Shown here: piece after piece, positions 33,424-46,250 of the stretch
Numbering within the stretch: position 1 is the first letter of the stretch
How the letters are laid out: every line of letters starts with the position of its first letter
DNA from: Lepisosteus oculatus
Taxonomy: Eukaryota; Chordata; Actinopteri; Semionotiformes; Lepisosteidae
DNA: 64,000 bases
Reading direction: 5' to 3'
Assembly: GCF_040954835.1 (NCBI RefSeq)
Contig: NC_090714.1
Location: 8,730,501 to 8,794,500 of the forward strand
Made by a program: the position numbers and the translations under genes
The notes under the pieces: generated by a model
Told to the model about the DNA's origin: nothing
Database searches by the model: none
What the model saw: the letters and a program-made list of their open reading frames with translations, nothing else

Positions 33424-34500
33424 AAGCTGCAAATAGACTGTGGTTGGAAGGTGACTTCCTTAGAGTGAGCTGAGGAGATATCCTTCCCACACTTCTAACA
33501 AGGCCTGATATGGGGGAGGACAGGCAGTTTCAGGCATCATATTGTAGCATTTGCAGGTTCTTCTCAGAACTAAAGAACAGTGGAGACACGATTAACCAAC
33601 CAAGCACTAGCTTTATTTGTTAACAACCACACGATATACACACAGATGAGGAGACTGACGGAACACGTACACATCTTTAGGGTGGTCATTACCTAACAAC
33701 ACACTATACTTTTACAGGACTACACAGGGCACTAGAACTACTAGGGCATTATTTACACAGGTAGGGTCAGCCGCTGGTCATCGTGCTGACCCTCAGACTC
33801 TCCCCGGCTACCACTCCCAGCATGCCCAGCGGTACTATGAGCGCCTAGGGGCGCTTCCTCCTCACCACCAGGCGAGGGCGTTACAATATCTAAGTTTGGG
33901 GTTACAGACAGTGAGCCACATGAAGTCATTCCCCAGTGGGCAATCTTAAAAGTTATCATTTAAGTTTACTTTGATGTTACTTAATAAGTGGAACAGAAAC
34001 ATCATGGGCAGTATTTAGCATGAAGGGCAAACAGTTCTGTCAGACTTTTTAAAGGAAGTGCTCTTACTCATTGGCAGCTATGCCAACTCTATGTTTCTTG
34101 TTTTACTTTGGAACCACCTTGCCCATCTCTTCCAGCAAGAGCAAAAATGTTTGCCCCCAGTGTTCAGAAAATGATAAAAAAAATAAAACATATAATGTAA
34201 GGTACCCCAGCATGATTTCAGAACTGAGGAAAACTGTATCCCTTCAATTTGTAGACCACTACAGATTCAGATCAATGGATTCCAGATACATACTGTACAG
34301 TCACCAAATAAATAGCCTACGTATACTGACACAGCTACTTACACCTTTAATGAATCAACAATACATTTTCCATTATATATATTAATTAATTTATTAATTA
34401 TAGTCACAATCCATATCAATATACATAGTATGTATACTAAATTCTGAGTTCATAGATGTTGAAAAGTTATCTGTTTTGGAATATGGCAATATTCTTTTTA
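33424..34500 (+). repeat. Inverted duplication, arm A (contains solo LTR)
   Basis: Arm A matches the reverse complement of 36258-37022 from 'agctgc' at 33424 to 'ggcaatattc' near 34495, apart from the 343-bp LTR and small indels. Divergence is modest. One part near 34305-34345 resembles the PLE terminal sequence at 47240. The arms are separated by about 1.76 kb. Confidence 0.88.
33543..33885 (-). mobile_element. Solo LTR of Gypsy family B, ATAT target duplication
   Basis: Its complement starts TGTAACGCCCTCGCC and ends TGCTACA, aligning along its length to the LTRs at 7219 and 10809. ATAT flanks it at 33539-33542 and 33886-33889. The inverted duplicate arm B has a single ATAT (36911-36914) at the same place: a natural empty site. 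Confidence 0.93.
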
Positions 34501-34779
34501 CACTAGTTTGAATTTGCTGTTTAATGTGCTGGAGCTTTAAAAACACAGAGCAAGGAAGACACCATATACTTTAACTTCTACTTATATGTCCCATAACTAT
34601 TATAGATGCTGCAAGAACTGTTTCCACTTTTAACCTTAACATAATGCATTACAACATCTGTGAAAATCTGCAGAAATGAAACAGCCACCTTTAAAGGCAT
34701 TATATAAAATAACATTTTTTTATTATTAATAATAACATCACTTTATTAACCCTTTAGAATTTTTTGCATTAGGAATTGT

Positions 34780-35000
34780 CTTTTCACATACCCCAGCTTG
34801 CTCTCCATGAGACACAAAGACAGGAAGAGAGCCTAGGGTCAGAGTGCAGGGACTGCCATTGTGCAGTGCCCCTGGAGCAGTTGGGGTTAAGGGCCTTGCT
34901 CAGGAGCCCAATGGAATAGGATTCCTCTGCCAGCTGCAGGATTTGAACTGGCAACCTTCCAGCCACAGGCGCAGATCCTAAGCCACCGCTCCGCCCAAAT
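34780..35000 (-). mobile_element. tRNA-derived SINE-like repeat
   Basis: On the minus strand a tRNA-like head runs down from about 35000, with an A-box-like GTGGCTTAGGATC and a B-box-like AGTTCAAATCC. It is followed by a body with 'gcccttaaccccaactgctcc' and 'ggcactgcacaatgg'. Such units are widespread in fish genomes. The tRNA head is too decayed to be functional. Confidence 0.6.
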
Positions 35001-35009
35001 TATTAACAC

Positions 35010-36255
35010 GTTAATTATGTTTTGTATATTTATTACATCAAAATATACAAAGCCTCTACTGATGCTTAAACCAATCAACATATGTGCTTTTCATATCACA
35101 GAAAATGGAAGAGAAAGGATGGGAAGATATTAAAGGCCCTTGACTCTCTGAACCTTTCTTTGCAGTTTTCTATAGACCAGCAGTCCTAAACCTTTTCTCT
35201 TTCCTTCTCTTTACAGCCTGCTCTTACTGAAAACTGTGAAACAAAAAAGTCTCAGTGCTTAATTATGCCGCTTCAGCCCATTTAGCTAATTTATATATTT
35301 TATATGCAGTTAAAGAATAATAATTTATCTTTAAGGAAAACAGGAAAAAACATAGAATAAATTCTAATGCTAAAGTATTTATTTTCTCTTACTTATGACA
35401 TGTTCCAATTTAGAAAACACTATAAAAACAGAAGCATTGACACTTGTTCTCAGTAGACACTAATTTCAGCTTCTTATCATTAAGAAGGTGATGTTAAACT
35501 TGTTTTCTTGCAGTCCCTCAGATGGGAGTTTGTGCTGGTGTAACTGTTGCACTACTGCCCTCTGCAGACCTTTTCTCATGCCTGTTTTATAGAGAAAATG
35601 AATCAAAGAAAGAATATCTTTTGACATTTAAAATCACAAACCACGTCTTTATACACAGTAGAGGTGACTCACCTCTGAGCTGATTGCAGTGCGATTGGAA
35701 ACATTAAAAATAATGATAAAAAAGCAGCTTTCAATTTGCTTAATGTTTTCCACACAGCCCAGATGAGCCAATTTCCTTTCTGTTCACCTTTATGGTGCAC
35801 TTCTGCCAGTCAATTCAATCCCGTGACTGTGACAGCAGTCCCCATGCAACCAACATGCTTTCATTTCCTCTTTGCTCAGGTCATATAAAGGAAGAGCTTA
35901 GTACACTGATAGCAAATTCAATTCCCCTGTAATTGTCTATCTAATTCAATTATGCTGCTCGGCCCATTCAGAGGTCTGTGTGAACTGAATTATTTGCCAT
36001 TTCCTTTATTTTTATGACTGTTCTTCATCAAGCTTTACAAGGGAAGTTTGAAGGTGTGTTTCCTAGCTTTGCCTTTGTGTGCAAGACTTCAGAAAAAGAT
36101 GCTATCATTCCAAACTGTAGCAACCAGTAAAACCTGTACAAAAATATGGAGAGCCAGCTTATAGAGCTTATAGAGCCTGCTTTACCAGTGTCTCACATTC
36201 GTATCACTTTTGTTTAGGAGTAGAAATGCATGCCTTTATCTCAGGACTCTAGCTC
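35010..36255. other. Non-coding, no repeat recognised
   Basis: Low-CpG, non-repetitive sequence between the arms of the inverted duplication. The part from 35650 to 36000 looks evenly composed and repeat-free, as conserved non-coding elements do, but conservation cannot be tested here. Confidence 0.35.
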
Positions 36256-36257
36256 TT

Positions 36258-37022
36258 TCCTTAGAAAGAATATTACCATATTCCAAAACAGATAACTTTT
36301 CAACATCTATGAACTCGGAATATAGTATACATACTATGTATATTGATATAGATTGTGACTATAATGAATAAATTAATGAATATATATATATAATGGAAAA
36401 TGTATTGTTGATTCATTAAAGGTGTAAGTAGCTGTGTCAGTATACGTAGGCTGTTTATTTGGTGACTGTACAGTATGTATCTGGAATCCATTGATCTGAA
36501 TCTGTAGTGGTCTACAAATTGAAGGGATACAGTTTTCATCATTGCATTTATTCCTTCAGTTCTGAAATCATAGTGGGTTAATGTTAACAAAAATTATATG
36601 TTTTATGTTTTTTATCATTTTATGAACACTGGGAGCAAACATTTTTGCTCTTACTGGAAGAGACAGGCAAGGTGCAGTACTGCTTGTGTTCTAAAATAAA
36701 ATGAGAAACATAGAGTTGACATCTCAGCCAATGAGCAAGAGTACTACTAAAAAGTCTGACAGAACAGTTTGCCCTTCATGCTAAATAGTGCCCACGATAT
36801 TTTTTGTTCCACTTATTAGGTAACATCAAAGTAAACTTAAATGATAACTTTTAAGATTGCCCACTGGGGAATGTCTTCACATTGCTCATTGTCTGTAACC
36901 CCAAACATAGATATGATGCCTGACACCGCCTTCCCTCCCCCATATCATGCCTTGTTAGTAGTGTGGGCAGGATATCTCCTCAGCTAAGGACATCACCTTC
37001 TAACCACAGACTTAAGCAGCTG
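36258..37022 (-). repeat. Inverted duplication, arm B (empty site)
   Basis: Reverse-complement partner of 33424-34500. It lacks the solo LTR and has an additional 15-20 bases near 36536-36556. The two arms could form a long hairpin. Confidence 0.88.
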
Positions 37023-37781
37023 GGGAGAAACCATTTTACAATCTGAAGAACCCAATGTAATGTAGAGTAATACTGCAGTCTTATAGAAGTTCTTAAGAAG
37101 AGAGAAGACATCAAACCACACTCACAGTTTTTGCATATGCAAAATACAATCAAGTTGTCCATAAAATCTCCCCATAAATGCATTTTTTGTGTTTATGTAA
37201 AGAGTATTATTTAATTACATCAATCTCCCCTCAGCCATATAAAATTTAATGGGTCCTGAAATCAAAGATGTTGTCAGTGAAGATTAATAACAACATGGGA
37301 AGCATCACTGAGAAGCAACAGTTGAGGTCTGAGTGGCACAGTCACAGCAGTCAGTCTGAAATCATTCAGCATTGTTAAGAGTATGGCTATCTGTGTTGAC
37401 TAGGTGGGATAAGAGAAGTAAACTTTCATGCTTGTGCGATGTGAGATTCAGCTTCTCTGATCATCTCCACAGTGTAGTAAAATGGTTATTTGTAAACTCC
37501 TCATTCATCATATTTGTTTATCACTGCAGATGGGTCTTGTTGATCTTCCCTGTGCCTGTTAGGTAGTGACAGTGTCATTCTCATTAGTGCAGAGAAAACA
37601 GCTCCGAATATAGCATCCGAATATAGATCCTGCATCACAACATCCCAATCTTCAAGCTGTTCAACAGATGTTCACACCAGTGTGAAAATAGAAATACTGG
37701 GAAAACCTAATAAAAATAGATATTTATGTTCAGTGTATGGTGGCTTTGTTTTCATTTGTAAAACACTGCGAATTGAAAATT

Positions 37782-37869
37782 CAGACTCACACCTGAAGAA
37801 GGCTCCACGGCCGAAACGTTGTGTTTTCTTTCTTATTTTTTCAGCATGGAATAAACCTTTTACTTGTTC
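37782..37869 (+). mobile_element. Minimal PLE tail with 11-bp target duplication
   Basis: An 88-bp severely 5'-truncated PLE copy flanked by AATTGAAAATT at 37771-37781 and 37870-37880. It consists of the terminal motif (core 37793-37817) and the 'cagcatggaataaacc' end. It defines the 3' end of the PLE family. Confidence 0.85.
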
Positions 37870-37880
37870 AATTGAAAATT

Positions 37881-40800
37881 ACATTGTTTCATGTATAGTT
37901 CAGTATCTATTATAATCTAAAATTTTCCCTATTACTTAGAGCAAGACAAGTATACAAATCCTTTAATATTTCACAATTGCTTGGGAACCTTAATTTTAAT
38001 TTGTGTATTTATCTTACATACATTTTTCTTGTGTCACATTGTCACAAGAGTTAGAATGAAACTGGGTGTCTCAGTGAAAAAAAAATCTGGTGGAGTAATT
38101 AAACTGAACACTTTATAGTGAAGCTCAGTTGAGTTTCCTGTCTGTATTTTAGCACCAGCATGTACACAGTTAAAGGTAATTTGTAAGGTGATTCTATAAA
38201 AATATATATCATAATTTTTCTTTTGCCCTGTTAGATTTGACTGAACAACTTCTTGTAATGTAGCCTATTCCCGAAACACTTCAATGTGAAATGTGATTAA
38301 GTAAATTACTATGTCAATTTACTTAATTTACTCACTTGTCTTTGCTGTTAACCATATGCTAAATTATATACAGTACCTGCAATATCATATTGTGAGTTAT
38401 AATGTCATTAAGAACTGTAGTGGACTACTGTTACCAAAAGCTGTAATTTGATTACAGTAACCATGTTGCATTAATTTTTTGAAAGCATCACAACACACTG
38501 TTTATAGTACCTGCATATTCTGTATTGTGTAGTATTTCATTTATAGATACAATCCTTATTTCTGTTTTCAGGAAGTGATCTGAAGTTCAAATACAGATGT
38601 TCCTTATCAACATACATATGTAAATTACATTACACTTTAAATGTCTTCTCTTTAGAAGCCACCTGGAATTCTTTATCAATAATCTTTAAACATTGTATTT
38701 CATTGCTACAGTATTCTAAAAATACAATCAGCAAACAGCCCTTCCCTTAAAAAAGTACACAGGCAGTGATTGATGTGTCAGGAGTATTATTCAGTACTTT
38801 ATCAAAAAAGGCAACAAACAAGGTAAAATGTCAAATTCCCCTGGTGAATTGTCTCCAAAAATTATTCTATAGATATTTCCTCTTTCAGTACGTGTTGTTC
38901 TAGTCGAGTTGCACATTACTACACAGTACAAATGGCTGAAAGAGAGAAGAGGCCAAGGCGCAAGACACCAGTATATTCTAATACTTTCAATTACATAAAG
39001 TAACAGGTGTTTGATAGGGTGGAAATATGTTACCTCAAGGCAGACACACTGGCATGCTTAATGAAATTCAGTTTATGCAAGAGAGAGATACACTAACCCT
39101 GCTGCAGCCCAGTGACTCTTATCATACATTAAGCTTCCAAAGCACAACTCTATCATAAATTGGATTATGATATTAGACTTTTCCCTTCCAAAAAAGTAAA
39201 ATACATTTGTGAACAGCTTGAGTCCAGTTTTAGTGTATTTTTTTATGTCTTTGCAATAGTTATATTTGTGACTGAATGTACTCTTCTGCCAAACAGATTG
39301 TGGTAGGAGTAGTTGCAATGAGAAAAGCCGCTGGAGAGCATAGCTGTTTAAAAAAAGTCATCTTTGACAGAACCTTCCTGAGTCAATTTTTTTTTTAGAA
39401 CAATTGATTTCTGTACCATAGGTAAGCCTATTTCTTCTCCACTTTATCGCTTACAGTGAAACTCAGACAAAAACCAAAATTCAAGAGGCAAGACAGAAAA
39501 AATTAAATAATATATGAATTGATCATTAGATTTCAAAGCTCCATTCTGTGATTTTCGTCTAAGCTACTAAAACTATATAGATAAATGTTTAAATTTCAGA
39601 CAGTTCCGACAAAAATGGCCTCCTGCCTTGCGTTGTTCTCAAGGACAATGTTATGTTTGAAGACACAAGCACTGCTGTCTGGTTCTGGGTAATTATTTAA
39701 TAAAGCATAATGTTTTAATTTTCTATAAAATGATTCTATTATTTCTCAATGGATTACATGTGGGTGCACTTGTTACCTTGTATTATTAAATTCCAGCATT
39801 TTAACTGTCACAAGTTTAGTGAGACAATTTCTTTATTATGAGGTTTACTGCTGGCACTTTCTATGTCAGAAATAACGACAATCCCTATGATTGTAGCACC
39901 TCTAATTTGACTGCCTGCTTAGATCATAAAATTGAAATGCAAATAGGTGCATGTGTGGGTCTTTTTTAACATGCTTATGCACATTATTGCTTGAACCACA
40001 AGCAATGTTTTGTAAAATTGGTTTGTATAAAATTAACAGCTCCATAAATAGGATTTATCCTGTGCAGTACATTCATACATAATGAGTATTACATTGCCTT
40101 TTAATGTACCTCACAGCAACAGTTATATTCATATGCTGATATCACAGCAGTGTTTTGTGCCAGCAAAGTTGAATACAAATGGATAATTAAAAAAAAGATG
40201 GAATTGAATTAATTATAGTGATATAGCATGGCATCTCTGAGGGTGTAATGCACTGGGACCTAGCCGGTGTGTCATTATCGTTCCCGACTGCAGTGGGGAT
40301 GTGAATGTATATGCCTTTTCAGATTATTAAGAGCAATTTCACAACAGGTTGCTTTTGCTGAAAGGCAAACTGAAGTGGAGAGTCTATGGCATGCTTGGAT
40401 TTTATTGCTCTAACCACACTAAATGCAGCTAGGAGAAAGGTTATTGTGGCCTTAAATTTTATCAGAGACATAACATGTTTGGGACAACATCTTTTTATGA
40501 GAGGGGAAAAATCTGCCATGCATAAAGCAAACAAAGTGTCATCTGCTTCAGAATTTGTTATATTTATTAGTTGTAAGTTTCTCATTCTGATTTCACAGGG
40601 CGTTTAACTTTATGCTTCCCATTTGTTATATCTTGAGGGATTTCACAGCATCCCATTAAAATTGTCCCCAGACTTTTAGTGTGGAGCCTTAAACTGTAAT
40701 AGCTTTGTGCCTGCATACATTCTGTAATGCACTGAAACACTGCAGTCATCTTTTACACAGACAGATGTTTTTCATTCAGTCTGCAATGGACCACTGGCTT

Positions 40801-41365
40801 CATGGACATGAATGTAGACAATGGCTCCACAATTCAAAATCACAGACTTCGAACCCAGGACATCCCCATTGTCTCTGACCGATAATTACATATGGGCAGT
40901 AACATTCCTTTTGAACACAAATTCCTCTCCTTAACAGCCAGCTCAAGAACAGAGGAAAATTGTTATATTAAAAGTTTATTTATACTGTATAAAATATAAA
41001 ATAATTCCTCTCAGTCTTCAACTGCTGATAATAGTCAGAAAACATGCTGGACCACAGTGGGGACCTGCTGCAAGACACTGAAACAACTAGTATGTATGAA
41101 TGGGATGACCAATTATTTCTTTACCCAGTTTAATTTATAATCTCCAACTGTTCATAAACGTTGTTCAATGCTTTTACAATAAGAAAGTATTTGACACACG
41201 TTGCTCTGGAATAAGCACTATCAAAGATATCTGTTTCTTTTTCATGCTGGGAGTCCAACAGTGCTAACGGCCAAGTTGGCATCAATCAGGGAAGTGATGC
41301 ATCTCTCACTGACAGCAAGCTCACAGGTAGGAGGCTATTCCTAGAGGGTTACATGGCATTTCTAA
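37881..41365. other. Non-coding, no repeat recognised
   Basis: AT-rich host-like DNA. The part at about 40200-40620 is repeat-free, with a short open frame on each strand, and could be a conserved regulatory element; no direct evidence. Confidence 0.4.
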
Positions 41366-41368
41366 AAT

Positions 41369-41650
41369 ACAAAGGAACGGTTGAAGGTTTATTCCATGCT
41401 GAAAGGCAAAGAAAAGAGACACAACATATCTTCCAGTTCTCTCAGTGTTGATATTTCTCCCCTGCTCCCCGCCTCCTCTTAACTACCCTGTCTTTTGTTC
41501 TCCCATACTTTATAAGCTGCTGGTTTCCCTCTGTCCCTCACACCTAAAGAAGGCTCCAAAACCAAACTGTTGTGTTTCGTTTCTTTTCCTTTGAGCAATG
41601 AATAAATATTTACCTGTTCCTTTGTAGCCTACACAGATACCTATTTGAAT
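41369..41650 (+). mobile_element. PLE fragment with inverted terminal piece
   Basis: It starts with the reverse complement of the PLE end ('ggtttattccatgctg' at 41387). A CT-rich untranslated segment and a plus-strand PLE tail with a degraded terminal core (41544-41569) follow. 'cctgttcctttgtagcctac' marks the usual PLE terminus. The mixed orientation is typical of the pseudo-LTR arrangement in Penelope elements. Confidence 0.65.
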
Positions 41651-42489
41651 TTCTAGAATATAGTAACCCACTTAAAATCACTGCCCCTCTGTTAATTTTT
41701 CTCCTCCAAGTGGGGAATCCTGATAATAGAGTAAATCCTAGACTCAAGATGCATAAAAGAAAGGGGTCTTTATGCATCAAATCCATAAAAATATGTTGTG
41801 CCTGTGTAATAGCAGTCTTTTACATAGCATTGATGTAAAGAACATTGATGTGATTTATCTTACATGCTTCCTACCCAGCACCAAGTTGTTTGACAGTAGT
41901 TAATAGAAGCATCAAGGTTATTTTAGATTAACAAAAAGTAAATTACTATATATTTGTTAAGCATGCCTCACATATTTTTCCTGAGCTCACTAATATCACA
42001 TCAGCATGTACAGTATCTGCCATTTAGATTCCCCCAGCATGCTTACTAATTTAACAGAGGATTTAGGAAAGATGTACAGTACAGTGCATACCAGTATCTA
42101 TAATTTTGGTATGCTGACTTTCTCCTTACAAAGCAATGAATTAATCTGGTGTGTCAACATGCCAGAAAAGCTAACTTGCATATAACAAAATGGAATTTAA
42201 TTGGATTCTGATCCATTGTGATGTAAGTTTGATTCATGGGTAGAATTCAGAGTGCAATCCCACCGGTTATATTCCATAGGTATCCCTTGATGAATCACCA
42301 GTATGTTCCAGGTCTAAGAGGAACTTGTGCTTTAATTTTTTCCACAATGGATGTTGTGGTTTTAATATAAGATCTTTTCAATAAATTTGATCTACCACAC
42401 TTTGGACATAATGTCCACATTCTAGCCGAAAGCAATCATGACTGGCCTTTTTATTACTCATTTGGTTGATAGTGGCTTATTGATCAAAA

Positions 42490-42720
42490 GAGCCCTTCGA
42501 GACATTTTTTAAAGAAGAATGGGACATCAGCTTGAGCAGCTTGGCTTGACAAGATACCCATGATATTGTTCCAGATACCCACAACCTCTTGGGTAATGAC
42601 TTTTCCCAGTTTCAGTCCTCAATGCTCTACCTCTGCTTTTCAATGTTTCACTGTTGATCCTGAAGTAGGCTTTCAGACAGACTTTGTCAGTGCCTTCCTT
42701 TCAAGATTTTAAAATACTTG
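42490..42720 (-). mobile_element. CR1-like LINE 3' region fragment
   Basis: In plus orientation, 'gatcctgaagtaggctttcag', 'ctttgtcagtgcc' and 'aagattttaaaatactt' correspond to the complement of CR1 C-terminal coding sequence. It is heavily decayed. Confidence 0.45.
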
Positions 42721-42844
42721 CCTGTAGTATATGTAATAGTATTATTCAATGTTGTGAACTACCCCTCATGGAGGCACTGTGAAGCCTCCCCCTGCACCTG
42801 CCATTCCTGAAATACGAGTCAGAGGTACATTGCTGGAACTGATT

Positions 42845-43040
42845 CTTGGGTTGCCATCTTTGTGAGCTTTGCATGTTCTCCTTGTGTCCGTAATATATTT
42901 TCTTTGGATGGTCTGGTTACCTGGTGTCTCTCAATTGTCCCTGTTTGTGTGCCAACATTGGGGAATTGGGCTCCTCTCCAAGGTGTATGTAACGAACCAC
43001 AATGATGAGGTACGAGCAGCGGGAAGTGGGTTAGGATGAT
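42845..43040 (+). repeat. Widespread fish interspersed repeat, fragment
   Basis: It contains 'ctttgcatgttctccttgtgt', 'ctcaattgtccctgtttgtgtg' and 'gggttaggatgattg'. This is a very common dispersed repeat of fish genomes whose class I cannot assign from this fragment. The copy at 49390-49545 is in the opposite orientation. Confidence 0.5.
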
Positions 43041-43044
43041 TGAA

Positions 43045-46000
43045 ATACCGCTGCCTGCTGCACGGTAGAGCGTGAGCTGATGGATTAACATGTGCGGCGG
43101 CGCTTGTTATTATCAACCCGCTGCTGGCACTGGTTAGCTCTTTTGTGTGTTGATCTCTGCTGGCTGGTGGTTGTGACAGTGTAGTCCCACCTCTTTCTTC
43201 CAAGATGAGATCCTGTGACCCTCCCCAGGAAAGAATGGCTGTCTGATAATAAATATCTCACAAGTGTAATATCCCATGAACAGCATTAAAAGGAGCCAAA
43301 GGCTATGCTTCTGCATTGTGTATGGTCTTGAGTTTTCCTTTTTATATTGGAAAGATTTTAATAATATATTCTTTACTCCAGCATTGGCACAGGGCTTGGT
43401 TCAATAAGCTAAGGGATCAACAGCAGTGAGCCGTACTTTATTATGAATTGCATTTCCTGCAGATGAAGTACAAAAGTCATCTACACTGCATCCACAGAGA
43501 AGTTTTATTTTTAATTTAAACCTGATGCCAGTGGACATACAGCACATATTTTCATCAGCAGACCAAAATAGCCTTGTTGTTGCAAATATCTGCTGACCTT
43601 GTGAAACAATTACATTTTAATAAATTTAATAAAGGAGCATCCAGTTTGGAGCTCAGGTTAACTTTTCAATTAAAGTAATCAGGGAAGAAGAGCAAACTAA
43701 AGATGTTTCTCATAAATAGTTCCATTAACAATATAGGCTGGAAGAATAAGTACTATTAATAGAAAATATGTAAAGGAAATGCCAAGAACTTTCCTTATTG
43801 TTGAAAGGTCTTTTGAAATCAAATGGCTTCATTACTTGTGAGATTTTGGATTTGCGTAAATACTGTGATTAATATCTGTCATCAAAGGAGCTTGTAATCC
43901 ATTTTAATTGAATACAAGGTTGTCAAGCTTTGCCTGAAAATTTAGCTTTCCCAATTCCTAATCCAAGCAACACATGCTTGACAACGCTAAAAGGTAAAAA
44001 GGAAACAGAGTGCAAAAATAGTGATAAATAGACTGACATGCTTTAGAAATACAGCACCTTTTTAGCTGCATAACAAAAAATAAAATCTTTGTATGAATTG
44101 ATCTTCTGAAACATACATGAGAAGAGATTTGAACAGGCCTAAGCAAGGATCAGCAAAGGAGATATTGTAAAGTGAGAAACATGGTTGACTCACCAATGCC
44201 ACGGCTGTAATCAGAAATCTCCATAGTTTCAGATTGTGGTGCAGACATTCTTATGAGGATAACCTTCTAAACAAATGACACCAGAATGTACGTTTACAGT
44301 TTGCGTGTTGCCCAACATTGATCTGCCATCTATCTCATCCACTAGCTGGCTGTATCCCTTCTGATACACTTGAACAACTGTGGTCTTGCAGGAGTGGTGG
44401 AATTTCATTTCTTTGTACCGTGTGTATCTTCTGTGCTTGTCAATATGACATTGTGTGTGTGTCTGTGCCAATGTTAATGGTAGCCACACTACATACTAAC
44501 CACTTTTCACAAGAATCTAATTGTCCATGCCACCATGTGACTTACTGCTGTTTAAGAGGATGAACACAAAACATGAAATTTCACTGTCAGGTTCCATCAT
44601 CAGTAGGAGGTGGACAAGCTGTAAGATCATTGGCCACTTCACATTGAACAGTGAGATTACACAGCGCAACAGGTACAGATTTGAACTGAGAGTTAATTGC
44701 ATCCCACACTATCACTCTTTCCCAAACCAAGTTCATTCAACATCAAAAATCTGCACAAATTGCTCCCTGGCGTCTTTTCCCTGTGCTGGCTCATCTGCCC
44801 AATGTTGCCTTGCAAGTGAATATATGAACAAGAATATGGCCATGATTAGACTCACGGCCCAGCCAAACATAGCCTGCCTGGACTATTCTGTTACTAATCA
44901 GGATGTTTTAAGTTCTGCAGGATCTTACTGCAAATATTTAGCATTTAGCAGCTACCAATGATATTGTTTGACACACAGCAGTAGATTATAGTGATTCCAG
45001 TGAACTGTAACATGTTACAATAAAATGCAATGTGCACAGAAGGCTATGGGCTGAATGAATAAAGTCCAGACATTGCAATTTATTGCATATAAAGATGTGT
45101 AGGCATACATACTGTCACGGATGTCTGGGGGGATGAACTGTGGAGTGGCAGGAGAGCAATAAAGACCCTATGCGTAGCGGCGAGACGGGGGTTAGCCCAG
45201 GCTCAGCTGTTCAGGAAATGCTGTATAGAAACCTATGCCCTCAGACCACATACAGGAGCAACCTTGTGCTAGGCAGGTCTCAGGACATCTGAACCTCAGT
45301 GCTGAGAGAGGAGCAGAGCAGAAACAGGAAGTAAATAGGCTACACAACAAGAAACACTGGAAAGACATGAATAATCACAGGGAACTAGGAACAGGACAGA
45401 AGTAGAGCACCCTCTAGGTTTACTGGGCATGACACACACCATGATGAGTCATGCCCAGCTCCCTCACTCAAACCTTCATCTTGTTGTGTGATCAAATGTT
45501 GTTGTGTTTCTGCTGTATAACATTTTGCTTGCTTCATGTATTTTCTTAACTTATGTACTTTCTTGATTATTTTTTATTTTATCTGTTTGTAGCCAAGGTC
45601 TGTCTTGCACTATTTCTGCTCACTGTGAAGCACAACAGGACACTAACAGTATCACATATTATGCGTTGTTTTTTGTTTATTCTTTCTTCAATCATGAAGA
45701 TATGTGAGTTCTTTCATGCCTCGTCATATTACTCCAGACCTCTGTATGTGTTGTGTGGTGTCAACTGGTATTAAAACGTATCCAGCATCTTTTCCCTCAA
45801 AGGAAAGTATTGATCATTGACTTCAAAAATGTTGTTTCTCTTAAATTTTTTTATAATAAAACTTCAAGCACTCGAAAACTTATTCCAAACAAAAGCTTTC
45901 AAGCAACGGTTATGGTGTGTTATTTAAGATTTAGCAGGGAGAGGGAATATCAGAAACATTTTTCCACCTGTTCTTAATTTAAAAAAATAATTGTTGTAGT

Positions 46001-46100
46001 AGATGCTGTTTTACTGATTAGTACCACCTGCAAACATGATATAAAATGTAGCATTTTAATGTTCAAATAAACAGTTTTGTTATGTGATGTTAGATTTCCA
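43045..46100. other. Non-coding, little recognised
   Basis: AT-rich DNA without a convincing gene. At about 45118-45440 is a GC-richer patch starting 'tgtcacggatg' and ending near a strong hairpin (45427-45463, 'ctgggcatgac' with its complement). It could be an LTR-like fragment, but no target duplication is visible. The 146-codon plus frame at 44521 has no recognisable content. Confidence 0.4.
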
Positions 46101-46106
46101 TTTAAG

Positions 46107-46250
46107 AACATAAGAACAGTTACAAATAAGAGGCAACCATTCGGCCCATGATGTAGCCTTTTTGATACATCTGAATGAGATCCTTGGATGGATTAGAAAC
46201 TGAGTGTCTTGATCTATTGTGTTAGCTTTAAAAACATAATGTAGCTGGGT
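46107..46250. mobile_element. CR1-like 3' ends in head-to-head orientation
   Basis: 'aagaacataagaacagttacaaataagaggcaacc' and 'attcggcccat' at 46107-46150 are a minus-strand CR1 terminus. 'gaatgagatccttggatgg' just after is a plus-strand piece of the same tail. They meet near 46155. Confidence 0.5.

Noticed and set aside
35650..36000. Conserved non-coding enhancer
   Set aside because: Composition is suggestive, but conservation cannot be judged from one sequence.
45118..45463. Second TGTCACG-type solo LTR
   Set aside because: The start looks right but no matching end or target duplication was found; only a hairpin is certain.
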